Below, piece after piece: positions 1-6,151 of a DNA stretch of 7,392 nucleotides. The notes under the pieces were generated by a model, which did not search any database, had not been told where the DNA came from, and saw nothing but the letters and a program-made list of their open reading frames with translations. Each line of letters opens with the position of its first letter. Within the stretch, counting starts at the first letter, position 1. Source of the stretch: CAZAKO01 sp964546145 (GTDB taxonomy: Bacteria > Fidelibacterota > UBA2242); NCBI GenBank assembly GCA_964546145.1, contig CAZJIU010000092.1, forward strand, positions 1-7,392, read 5' to 3'. A program made the translations under genes and the position numbers.

Positions 1-386
1 CGATCGCCGATAACGTAGGAATTTTTCAAGTCGTAATTGCCCTGCAGATAATTGCTCAGCAGACCGGTCCGCGGTTTGCGGGTTGGAGCATTCTCTTCCG
101 GCAAGCTGCGGTCAATTAAAATTTCGGCAAACTCCACACCCTCACCCGCTAAAGTTTTCAGCATTTTATTTTGAACCGGCCAAAAATCTTCTTCGGGAAA
201 AGATTCCGTTCCCAGACCATCCTGGTTGGAAACCATAACCAATTCGAAGTCCAGCTCGGAAGCGATCCGGTGCAGGGTAGTAATCGCACCGGGAATGAAC
301 TCCAGTTTCGTGAGTGAATCCACCTGTTCGTCTGGTGGTTCGACGATGATCGTGCCATCGCGGTCAATAAACAGAACTTTCTTCAT
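1..386 (-). CDS. hisB: Histidine biosynthesis bifunctional HisB, N-terminal phosphatase part (cut by window edge)
   Basis: The 128 visible codons are the histidinol-phosphate phosphatase domain of HisB, a HAD-superfamily enzyme removing phosphate from L-histidinol phosphate. HAD motif I is FIDRDGT with Asp8 and Asp10, motif II is VSNQDG around residue 53, the KP of motif III is at 104-105, and the motif IV start (VIGD) is at the edge. In E. coli-type fused HisB an imidazoleglycerol-phosphate dehydratase domain follows; it would lie outside the window, so the fusion is inferred from the close match of this domain. The four zinc ligands of E. coli HisB (Cys93, His95, Cys101, Cys103) are replaced by Asp92, Ser94, Ala100 and Thr102, as I recall for Bacteroidetes HisB. 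Its ATG overlaps the hisC stop in ATGA, indicating translational coupling; the upstream AAGGA is distant (11 nt). Confidence 0.94.
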   Translation of the reverse strand, partial: MKKVLFIDRDGTIIVEPPDEQVDSLTKLEFIPGAITTLHRIASELDFELVMVSNQDGLGTESFPEEDFWPVQNKMLKTLAGEGVEFAEILIDRSLPEENAPTRKPRTGLLSNYLQGNYDLKNSYVIGD

Positions 387-1432
387 CGTGAGTCAAATTC
401 CTTTAATTTTGCGATTAAGATTTTATTCTCTTCCGATGTTCCGACCGTAATCCGCAGACAATTATCACAATGCGCGGCGTGTGAGCGATCCCGGACAATA
501 ATTCGCTGCCCAATCAGAAATTCGAAAACTGACGGCGAATTATTGAATTTTACCAGGAGAAAATTAGCATCGGAGGGATAAACTTTTTGCACAATCGGAA
601 GTCCGGCAAGCTCCTTTTCCAGTTTTTTTCTTTCGGCGAGGATTAACGCAACCATCTGCTCTTTTGCCGGTTCATTTTTCAGCGCTTTCAGTGCCAATTC
701 CTGGGTTAAGCCGCTGATGTTGTAAGGGTATTTAATCCAAGATAGAAAATTGACGATAGCCGGATTGGCGCAAGCCATTCCCAGGCGTAGATTAGCCAGC
801 CCCCAGGCTTTGGAAAAGGTCTGCATGATTACCAGATTCGGATAGCTGCTTAATCGGGGCAGCCAGCTGCGACCCGGCGCAAAATCAATATAGGCTTCGT
901 CCAGGACGACGATTCCGGCGAAGTTTTTTAGAATTTCCGCAATTTCGGATTGGGGCAAACAATTGCCGGTGGGATTATTTGGCGAACAGAGAAACAGCAA
1001 TTTGACGTCCGCAGCATTTTCAAGAGTCTGCTGCGTGTTGATAGTAAATGATTCGGTGAGCGGGATCTCAACCACACTGACATTGTTGGCGGCAGCGCAT
1101 ACGGCATACATCCCGTAAGTCGGCGACAAGACCATAATTTTGTCGCGACCCGGTTCGCAGAAAACCCGGATTAACAGGTCAATAACCTCGTCGCTGCCGC
1201 TGCCCAGAAAAACCTGCTCCGGGGTCACGCCTTGCATCGCAGCGACTTTGGCTTTTAGTTCAACTTGATGGGGATCCGGATAGCGATTATAAGAATCGGT
1301 TACTGCCGAACCCAGCGAGTTTTCGTTGGCATCCAGGAAAATTCCAATCTTCCCGGAATAGTCATCTCTGGCGGTGTTATAGGGCTTTAAGCCAAGAATA
1401 TGTGGTCGAACCAGTGCATTGAAATCAATCAT
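383..1432 (-). CDS. hisC: Histidinol-phosphate aminotransferase
   Basis: This complete 349-residue protein is a fold-type I PLP enzyme that transfers an amino group from glutamate to imidazole acetol phosphate, giving L-histidinol phosphate in the cytoplasm. Visible landmarks are NENSLG near residue 37, YPDP at 51, GSGSDE at 77, SPNNPTG at 150-156, DEAYIDF at 178-184 (Asp178 contacting the PLP pyridine nitrogen), the Schiff-base lysine Lys208 in TFSKAWGLANLRLG, and the substrate-phosphate arginine Arg327 in LRITVGT. The SKAWGLANLRLG form resembles HisC of the FCB group. The start is supported by a strong GGGAGGT site 9 nt upstream, inside the end of hisD. It overlaps hisD by 8 nt and hisB by 4 nt, so it is the third gene of one transcript. 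Confidence 0.97.
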   Translation of the reverse strand: MIDFNALVRPHILGLKPYNTARDDYSGKIGIFLDANENSLGSAVTDSYNRYPDPHQVELKAKVAAMQGVTPEQVFLGSGSDEVIDLLIRVFCEPGRDKIMVLSPTYGMYAVCAAANNVSVVEIPLTESFTINTQQTLENAADVKLLFLCSPNNPTGNCLPQSEIAEILKNFAGIVVLDEAYIDFAPGRSWLPRLSSYPNLVIMQTFSKAWGLANLRLGMACANPAIVNFLSWIKYPYNISGLTQELALKALKNEPAKEQMVALILAERKKLEKELAGLPIVQKVYPSDANFLLVKFNNSPSVFEFLIGQRIIVRDRSHAAHCDNCLRITVGTSEENKILIAKLKEFDSR

Positions 1433-2405
1433 TATCGGCTGACCTCCCTATTTTTTCGAGACGAATACTAACTGCCTTCCGATGAGCTCGCAAGCCCTCT
1501 TCCTCTGCCAGGTACTCGATTGCCGGTCCGAGCTTTTGCAATCCCTGCGGTGAAATTTGCTGAAAGGTGATTTTTTTCAGAAAACTATCCAGGGAGACTC
1601 CACTATAACTCCGGGCATAAGCATTGGTTGGCAGGGTGTGGTTAGTACCCGAAGCGTAATCTCCAGCCGCTTCCGGTGTCCAGCTGCCGCTAAAGACCGA
1701 CCCGGCATTGGTAACCTTATCCGCCAATGTTGCGGCATTTTCGGTTTGAATAATCAGATGTTCGGGCGCGTAATAATTGGACAGCTGCACTGCCGTCTCC
1801 AGACTGTCTACTAAAATTGCTTTACTGTGAGTCAACGCCTGATTCGCGATGGACTTCCGGGGTAAATCCTCAATTTGTTGGGCAATCGCTTTCAGCACAT
1901 TTTCAAGCTGTGATTCGGAGTTTGTAATCAGAATGACCTGGCTGTCGGCGCCATGCTCGGCTTGCGAGAGTAAATCGGAGGCGATCAGTTCCGGATCGGC
2001 TTTATCGTCGGCAATCACGGCGACTTCCGATGGTCCCGCCGGCAGATCAATGGCAACACCTTCGGTGCTGACCAGCTGCTTGGCGATAGTAACGTACTGA
2101 TTACCCGGACCGAAAATTTTATAGACTTTCGGGATCATTCCGGTACCGTAAGCCATTGCCGCAATAGCCTGAGCGCCGCCAACCTTGAAGATTTGATCAA
2201 TTCCTAAAATAAATGCGGTGTAAAGGATTACCGGATTGACTTGACCTAATTTATCCGGTGGCGTACAGAGCACGATCTCCTGGCAGCCCGCCAGCCGCGC
2301 CGGAATGCCAAGCATCAGCACGGTAGAGAAGAGGGGCGCCGTTCCGCCGGGAATATAAAGACCGACTCTTTCGATTGGAACGCTCTTGCGCCAGCACCGG
2401 ACTCC
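1425..2405 (-). CDS. hisD: Histidinol dehydrogenase, C-terminal three quarters (start lost in assembly gap)
   Basis: The visible 326 residues correspond to about residue 114 to the end of E. coli HisD (434 residues). HisD is the zinc enzyme that oxidises L-histidinol to L-histidine in two NAD-dependent steps, the last of the pathway. The family signature is clear: VGLYIPGGTAPLFSTVLM near the start of the visible part, VGGAQAIAAMAYGT, IFGPGNQYVT, IDLPAGPSEV, SQAEHG (Gln and His zinc ligands), YAPEHLI (catalytic Glu-His pair), AAGDYASGTNH (Asp zinc ligand) and LRAHRKAV (His zinc ligand). All catalytic and metal residues are therefore present. The missing N-terminus, about 113 residues, lies in the N run. 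The stop codon overlaps the hisC start by 8 nt. Confidence 0.96.
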   Translation of the reverse strand, partial: GVRCWRKSVPIERVGLYIPGGTAPLFSTVLMLGIPARLAGCQEIVLCTPPDKLGQVNPVILYTAFILGIDQIFKVGGAQAIAAMAYGTGMIPKVYKIFGPGNQYVTIAKQLVSTEGVAIDLPAGPSEVAVIADDKADPELIASDLLSQAEHGADSQVILITNSESQLENVLKAIAQQIEDLPRKSIANQALTHSKAILVDSLETAVQLSNYYAPEHLIIQTENAATLADKVTNAGSVFSGSWTPEAAGDYASGTNHTLPTNAYARSYSGVSLDSFLKKITFQQISPQGLQKLGPAIEYLAEEEGLRAHRKAVSIRLEKIGRSADND

Positions 2406-2505
2406 NNNNNNNNNNNNNNNNNNNNNNNNNNNNNNNNNNNNNNNNNNNNNNNNNNNNNNNNNNNNNNNNNNNNNNNNNNNNNNNNNNNNNNNNNNNNNNN
2501 NNNNN
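2406..2505. other. Assembly gap of 100 N between hisD and hisG
   Basis: Exactly 100 unknown bases, the usual placeholder for a scaffold gap of unknown size. Compared with E. coli proteins, about 32 residues of HisG and about 113 residues of HisD are missing, so roughly 430-450 bases or more are probably absent. The gap happens to keep one frame open, which makes hisG and hisD look like a single 614-codon gene; that is an artefact. Confidence 0.97.
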
Positions 2506-3263
2506 ACCGAGTGAATCGAACTCCAGCCTGAAATTGCCAGCGGCATGATCGTGGGACTTTTCATTCCGGGCAGAATCGCACAGATTTTGGCGATTGAATC
2601 GTTGGGTGCATTCAAGAGGATATATTTACGCGAGCGAGCCGCATTCACCGAGCGAGTCCGGAACACTAATTGATCCAGCAATTTTTGTTTAGCAGGGTCA
2701 AGTTCCTCGCCCGCAATTAGAACGGCTTCGGATTTCAATACGGTATAAACTTCCTTCAGACCATTTGCCAGCAGGGTGCTGCCGGTATTGACGATATCGA
2801 AAATCGCCTGCGCCAGTCCTATTCCGGGGGCGACTTCGACCGAGCCACTGATCTCGTGAATTTCCGCCCTGATCTGATTCTCTGCTAAAAACCGCCTTAG
2901 AATTCCCGGGTAGGAAGTGGCAATGCTCAAACCTTGTAAATCGGCGAGACCGGCAAATTCGTATTGTTTCGGCACGGCGATGGCAAGGCGGCATTTGGCG
3001 AAACCGAGCTGCTCGACGATTCGAGCGGGACGGTTTTTTTCGTAAAAGACATTCTCACCCACGATGCCAATGTCGGCGATGCGATCGGCGATACATTCGG
3101 GAATATCGTCATCCCGCAAGTAAAGAATACGGATCGGAAAATCGCTGGATTCCGAACGTAATTTCGAGGTTCCACCGTTGCTGAAGATGATGCCGCACTC
3201 CTTCAAGAGCTGAATGGTTCTTTCATTGAGCCGGCCCGCTTTCTGAATTGCTAATGTTATCAT
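2506..3263 (-). CDS. hisG: ATP phosphoribosyltransferase, long form (C-terminus lost in assembly gap)
   Basis: The visible 252 residues are the catalytic domains and the start of the regulatory domain of HisG, which joins ATP and PRPP to form phosphoribosyl-ATP, the first and feedback-controlled step of the pathway. Landmarks are LAIQKAGRL at the N-terminus, LRDDDIPE (49-56), DIGIVGENV (64-72), SGSVEVAPGIGLA (139-151) and the PRPP-binding loop DIVNTGSTL (156-164). Residues 213 onward (KYILLNAP, LPGMKSPTIMPL) are the C-terminal histidine-binding ACT-like domain of the long form, so no HisZ partner should be needed. About 32 residues fall in the gap. I place the start at ATG 3263, 5 nt after TAAGGAG; an in-frame GTG 6 nt upstream overlaps that ribosome binding site and is unlikely to be used. 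First gene of the leftward his operon, behind an attenuator. Confidence 0.95.
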
Positions 3264-3268
3264 GTTCA

Positions 3269-3275
3269 CTCCTTA
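3269..3275 (-). promoter_or_regulatory. Ribosome binding site of hisG
   Basis: TAAGGAG on the minus strand, followed by TGAAC and the ATG at 3263. It decides the hisG start, because the alternative GTG shares its last G with this site. Confidence 0.85.
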
Positions 3276-3281
3276 GTCTTT

Positions 3282-3311
3282 AAACAAAAAACCCGGTTTT
3301 GATGAACCGGG
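3282..3311 (-). terminator. Rho-independent terminator (attenuator) in the his leader
   Basis: On the minus strand the arms CCCGGTT and AACCGGG form a perfect 7-bp GC-rich stem with a 6-nt loop (CATCAA), followed at once by TTTTTTGTTT. It lies between the leader peptide and hisG, in the same direction as the operon, so it can only act as a conditional terminator. Its 5' arm is also complementary to an upstream leader segment, as expected for attenuation. Confidence 0.92.
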
Positions 3312-3382
3312 CTGATGTATCTTAAACGAGAGAAAATATCTATCCCATCCCGGTTCGCTGCCTGGTCATGGTGTGATGGATA
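3304..3382 (-). promoter_or_regulatory. Alternative base pairings of the his attenuator (strands 1-2 and antiterminator 2-3)
   Basis: Strand 2, GAACCGGG (3356 down to 3349), is exactly complementary over 8 bp to CCCGGTTC (3311 down to 3304), the 5' arm of the terminator plus one base; this is the antiterminator. Strand 1, TATCCATC (3382 down to 3375), lies in the His codons of the leader peptide and pairs with GATGGGATA (3349 down to 3341) through 8 bp with one bulged G, which would compete with strand 2. A ribosome stalled on the His codons for lack of charged tRNA-His would cover strand 1, free strand 2 and let transcription continue into hisG. The pairings are read from the sequence; the mechanism is the established his-attenuation model. 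Confidence 0.82.
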
Positions 3383-3402
3383 TGTTTGGTCATTTTCAAC
3401 AT
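3340..3402 (-). CDS. hisL: His operon leader peptide
   Basis: A 20-codon ORF (17 codons from the inner ATG at 3393: MTKHIHHTMTRQRTGMG) with three His codons in four (His-Ile-His-His), starting about 18 nt after the predicted transcription start and ending 28 nt before the terminator stem. Position, His enrichment and overlap with the alternative RNA pairings identify it as the leader peptide that senses charged tRNA-His. The His run is shorter than in E. coli HisL (seven) and is broken by Ile. Neither ATG has a strong Shine-Dalgarno site, so the exact start is open; GAGA 8 nt before the outer ATG is the best candidate. The gene symbol is given by analogy of role, not by sequence homology. Confidence 0.78.
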   Translation of the reverse strand: MLKMTKHIHHTMTRQRTGMG

Positions 3403-3425
3403 GCGTAATCTCAAAATAACGCGTG

Positions 3426-3454
3426 AATATATGATTTATCCAATTCATTGTCAA
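3426..3454 (-). promoter_or_regulatory. Sigma70-type promoter of the his operon
   Basis: On the minus strand a perfect -35 TTGACA (3454-3449) and -10 TATATT (3431-3426) are separated by exactly 17 nt. Transcription should start near 3419, giving a leader of about 155 nt before hisG that contains the leader peptide and attenuator. Confidence 0.88.
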
Positions 3455-3541
3455 TTATTTTGTTGCGGGTAAGCTCGGTTGCGTGGGTTGATGGGTATTT
3501 TTTCTTTGATTCGGGATTTTCTTGCCCAATTAATATTCCAA

Positions 3542-3570
3542 TTGACTTTAGAAAATTGTTTGGTTATGAG
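3542..3570 (+). promoter_or_regulatory. Possible promoter for the HTH/PH-domain gene pair
   Basis: TTGACT and TATGAG with a 17-nt spacer on the plus strand, about 110 nt before the HTH gene at 3683. The surrounding DNA is AT-rich, so chance matches are common and this is a weak call. Confidence 0.35.
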
Positions 3571-3690
3571 ATGCGAGAAAACATCAGTAAATTTCGTCAG
3601 AGAAGAAAAGTTTGCTATGGGAAGTTATCCGAGTTGCACATCAATATGATAGAACTATATAAATATTTTGAAGGAGTAAAGTATGTTTAA
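3571..3690 (+). CDS. Possible small ORF or gene remnant before the HTH gene
   Basis: From an inner ATG this frame encodes 39 residues rich in Lys, Glu and Tyr (MRENISKFRQRRKV at the start). The frame is open back to an ATG at 3448, but that start lies inside the -35 region of the opposite his promoter and its first half looks non-coding. No ribosome binding site precedes either start. It ends 8 nt inside the HTH gene, whose strong ribosome binding site it contains. It may be the decayed end of a gene or chance; I recognise no family. Confidence 0.2.
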   Translation: MRENISKFRQRRKVCYGKLSELHINMIELYKYFEGVKYV

Positions 3691-3868
3691 ACCATTAAAT
3701 CATGGGAAAAAATGGACTAAATCAGAAGATATTCAAATTAGAAGGTTAGCTAATGCCGGAGTAAGCACTTCCGAAATTGCAAAAAAATTAGGTAGGACAG
3801 AAGCATCTATTAGGAATGAGGCATCAGAAAATAATATTTCTTTAAAGCCAAAAGATAGGAGAAAATAA
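3683..3868 (+). CDS. Small Myb/SANT-like helix-turn-helix protein
   Basis: A 61-residue basic protein with a single three-helix DNA-binding domain: a SANT-type Trp-Thr start (WTKSED at 11-16), helix 1 to about residue 25, helix 2 with SEIAKKLGR (29-38), and a recognition helix TEASIRNEASENN (39-51), then ISLKPKDRRK. It resembles the widespread short bacterial proteins with the pattern WT..E..L..LA..G.....IA.KLGRTE.AVR.KA...GISLKP, whose role is unknown to me. The start is firm: AAGGAG sits 6 nt before the ATG. One nucleotide separates its stop from the next gene, so the two are surely co-transcribed; it could regulate that pair or assist its neighbour on DNA. The function is inference. Confidence 0.82.
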   Translation: MFKPLNHGKKWTKSEDIQIRRLANAGVSTSEIAKKLGRTEASIRNEASENNISLKPKDRRK

Positions 3869-3869
3869 A

Positions 3870-4493
3870 GTGGGATTTTTTAATATATTTAAAAGTAATA
3901 AATCGATTATAAATTCTGGTAAAACTTTATTACTGGATTGTCCGTCTGAGATCATCGAGAAGGAAAAAAAAGATATAATAAATCAATTTATTAAAGGTGA
4001 TTTAGCTAGCAATTTTCCTTCAAATGTTTTGTTAAAAAAGAGTGAAAGATTAATAATAGATATTCCTAATATAGTTCTTGCTGAAGAAAGGACAACTAAA
4101 ACTGGAGGTGGATATTTGGGATTTTCTATCCGTATTATGAAAGGTGTTTCGATAAGACCAGGGGTTTTTTCAGGAACGAAAGAGACTAAAGTAGTTCAAG
4201 TTGATAAAGGATCTTTTACATTAACAAGCAAAAGGATAATTTTTACAGGAGATCGCCAAACAAGAAACCTCAATCTCTCTTCGATAAATACGATTTTACC
4301 CACAGATAATGGAATTGGCATTAATAGAAAAGGTAAAACGAAAACTGAATATTATCTTGGTACAAAAAATGTAAATCTTTCATTTACTATGAAACCAGAA
4401 GATGGAGATAATTTTAAAACTACAAAAATTGAATGGGATTTAGAGGGTTATCATATACAAGAAATAATCCAAAGGTTAAATCAAGAAGAATAA
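3870..4493 (+). CDS. PH/GRAM-like domain protein of unknown function
   Basis: A 207-residue protein starting with GTG, supported by AGGAG 8 nt upstream. Residues about 52-165 match my memory of a common bacterial beta-rich PH/GRAM-like domain: LLKKSERLIIDIPN (54-67), EERTTKTGGGYLGFSIRI (72-89), KGVSIRPGVFSGT (91-103), a strand with LTSKRIIFTGDR (118-129), then the turn DNGIGINRKGKTKTEYYLG (146-164). The N-terminal 50 residues are charged and mostly helical and the C-terminal 40 end in a helix (YHIQEIIQRLN). There is no signal peptide or membrane segment, so it is probably cytoplasmic, perhaps at the inner membrane face or acting as an adaptor. It pairs with the HTH gene 1 nt upstream. The ligand and function are unknown; the domain call is from pattern memory, not a search. 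Confidence 0.75.
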   Translation: MGFFNIFKSNKSIINSGKTLLLDCPSEIIEKEKKDIINQFIKGDLASNFPSNVLLKKSERLIIDIPNIVLAEERTTKTGGGYLGFSIRIMKGVSIRPGVFSGTKETKVVQVDKGSFTLTSKRIIFTGDRQTRNLNLSSINTILPTDNGIGINRKGKTKTEYYLGTKNVNLSFTMKPEDGDNFKTTKIEWDLEGYHIQEIIQRLNQEE

Positions 4494-4669
4494 CATTTCA
4501 GTTCTAATCATTACTTGCTCCTATCAACAAGATGTTTTCGATGAATTCAGAATTTTGCTTTTTCAAAAGATTTGTGAGTAGGAAAATTTCAGAGCACCTA
4601 TATCTAGCCATTGGTGACGATTGTTCGTTATGTTTGTAAAATGGATATGTTAAAGAATATAGACTTTAA

Positions 4670-5230
4670 ATGAAAAAATTAATTATTAGTGCTATAATAA
4701 TTGCCATTTTAGTTGGTGGTTATTTCTATTATACATTAAGGTTGCAGCCAAGTCTATTTATTTCTTCATTTTGTAAAAATCTTGAATATGAAGGGGCTGA
4801 TTCATTCAAAATGTGGGATTATTTACTATCGGACATTGATATTACTCCAATAAAAACTTGGGCAACGTATTATGATGAATACAAAACGAAAAACAACCGA
4901 TTATCTAAAGAAAAGTTATTTGAGATTTGGAGCAAAGTATATCTTTCATGTTGTATAGATTATGACAATATTTCGGTAGAGTTCCCACAGATAAATATAA
5001 TGTCTAGAGAAGAATTTGCAGAGGCATATAAAAATTTTAGTTTCTCAAATTTCAGTATTGATCATAAAGAGTATGGTAGTAAAATATTAAAAGCATCTGG
5101 ATATGTTGAAGTGAAATATAAAGGTTCCACATTGGTAAATTCAATATTGTGTGGTAAACAAAAATTCACTCTAATTGCTTGTAATGGTTCTCAAGGATGG
5201 AAAGTAACTGTGTTTGCTCTTTATTATTAA
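4670..5230 (+). CDS. Membrane-anchored protein of unknown function
   Basis: A 186-residue protein that begins MKK followed by a hydrophobic helix of about 18 residues (4-21: IISAIIIAILVGGYFYYT), which is a signal anchor or uncleaved signal. No lipobox cysteine follows it. The rest (about 160 residues) would lie outside the cytoplasmic membrane. It has an acidic helical first half and a beta-rich C-terminal part (GYVEVKYKGSTLV, then KFTLIACNGSQGWKVTVF) that vaguely recalls NTF2-like or cystatin-like folds; I would not assign it. Six cysteines are present, two adjacent at about 93-94. There is no clear Shine-Dalgarno site before the ATG. The 176 nt separating it from the PH-domain gene hold no ORF or terminator that I can see. 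Confidence 0.65.
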   Translation: MKKLIISAIIIAILVGGYFYYTLRLQPSLFISSFCKNLEYEGADSFKMWDYLLSDIDITPIKTWATYYDEYKTKNNRLSKEKLFEIWSKVYLSCCIDYDNISVEFPQINIMSREEFAEAYKNFSFSNFSIDHKEYGSKILKASGYVEVKYKGSTLVNSILCGKQKFTLIACNGSQGWKVTVFALYY

Positions 5231-5246
5231 AAATGGAAAAACAAAG

Positions 5247-5761
5247 ATGTGTAGTGTGAGTGATTGGAAGATTAGTGTTATTTCCATCATTATTGGTACT
5301 TTTTAGGTACTATTATTTCTTGGATTTTCGGGGAGAAAACCATAATCTTTCAAGAATATAGAAATGTCATTATGGAATTTCGTGATGTCTTGGTCGGAAT
5401 ATTCAACTCTATTAATGGGCTTGAATTTGATAAAAACTTCGATTCATCCAAATTTATTGTTGATAATCTTGCAAAAACTGACTTGCTTTTCAATAAATTG
5501 ATACTCATTACCAGAAATAGTAAACGCAAAAGAACAATTAGTAAGGCTTATGACAAATATAAAAAACTCTATGAAGTTAATCCTGAACAAGCTAATCCAT
5601 TTATTGTTTTTGAAAAGGATAAAACTAAAAAGTATCAAAAACAATATCGCTATAAAGATATTCCGGACGGTAGAAATATTGCTATGAAAAATATTAGAAA
5701 TCTGATTGAAGTAATTTATTATCATAGTATTTTCTCGTTTTTCATTCGTTTTAAGAAATAA
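5247..5761 (+). pseudogene. Membrane-anchored hypothetical gene split by a one-base frameshift
   Basis: An ATG at 5247 opens MCSVSDWKISVISIIIGTF and then hits TAG at 5304. One frame over, with no in-frame stop, the sequence continues LGTIISWIFGEKTIIFQEYRN into the 129-codon ORF that starts at ATG 5372. Adding one T to the T5 run at 5300-5304 joins both into a 171-residue protein whose residues about 8-27 form one continuous transmembrane helix, followed by a charged cytoplasmic or external domain with a Lys-rich centre (SKRKRTISKAYDKYKK). Such a layout, WK plus a single helix and a helical tail, is common in hypothetical membrane proteins. Either the gene is broken, or the assembly lost a T, or slippage restores the frame. 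If 5372 is the true start, the protein lacks the anchor. Family unknown. Confidence 0.6.
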
Positions 5762-5833
5762 GAACGTGAACATAGATTGGGGGTAACTCGGTAAGATGTT
5801 CGATAGTTTTGAGATTTTTAAAAGGATTTCATA

Positions 5834-6061
5834 ATGTGTTACTCTAAATCTTATAAAAATAATAAGGGTAATTATATAGAAATATGGTCATTAGAAAAAG
5901 ACAGATACTGTTTCCAGTGTAAATACAATTATAAAACAGGAGTATTGTCTGTTGATTGCCCATCAATTGGAAAACCTCCTAAAACCGCTATTGCAAAACC
6001 ACGCGATTTTAAATTGATTGCTAATTTTATTGCCGCAGAAATTATTAAATATGATAAATGA
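5834..6061 (+). CDS. Small CxxC-containing protein of unknown function
   Basis: A 75-residue protein with a good AAAGGA site 7 nt before the ATG. It has Cys2, a CFQC (CxxC) pair at 26-29 and Cys42 in VDCP, so a small metal site is possible but one ligand set is not obvious. The first 45 residues look like a beta hairpin or sheet (YIEIWSLEKDRYCFQCKY, TGVLSVDCP) and the C-terminus like a helix (FKLIANFIAAEIIKYD). There are no membrane segments. It stands alone between the split gene and the repeat ORF. I recognise no family. Confidence 0.6.
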   Translation: MCYSKSYKNNKGNYIEIWSLEKDRYCFQCKYNYKTGVLSVDCPSIGKPPKTAIAKPRDFKLIANFIAAEIIKYDK

Positions 6062-6086
6062 TTCATTGTTTATTGAAAATATAACA

Positions 6087-6105
6087 GTACGTAACCATTA
6101 TGTAC
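6087..6105 (+). other. Short stem-loop after the CxxC gene
   Basis: GTACGTAA and TTATGTAC can form an 8-bp stem (one G-U pair) with the 3-nt loop CCA, 26 nt after the stop codon. The following CTTTAGATT is not a proper U tract, so it is at most a weak terminator on the plus strand. Confidence 0.35.
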
Positions 6106-6151
6106 CTTTAGATTAAAACCAATTCAGCAAATCCAATATTTTCGGAGTTGC

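Noticed and set aside
1425..3269. A single 614-codon gene spanning hisG and hisD
   Set aside because: It runs through 100 N. The two halves are separate enzymes with missing ends, so the open frame is an artefact of the gap.
3266..3454. A 62-codon minus-strand ORF with His-His, as an alternative his leader peptide
   Set aside because: Its start overlaps the -35 box, upstream of the predicted transcript start, and it runs through the terminator into the hisG ribosome site. The 20-codon ORF in another frame fits position and pairing better.
3448..3570. Upstream extension of the small ORF before the HTH gene
   Set aside because: The ATG at 3448 lies in the opposing his promoter, no ribosome binding site is seen, and the first 40 residues do not look protein-like.
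5444..5773. A 109-codon minus-strand ORF rich in Phe and Ile
   Set aside because: It mirrors the plus-strand gene in AT-rich DNA, with no ribosome binding site or recognisable domain.
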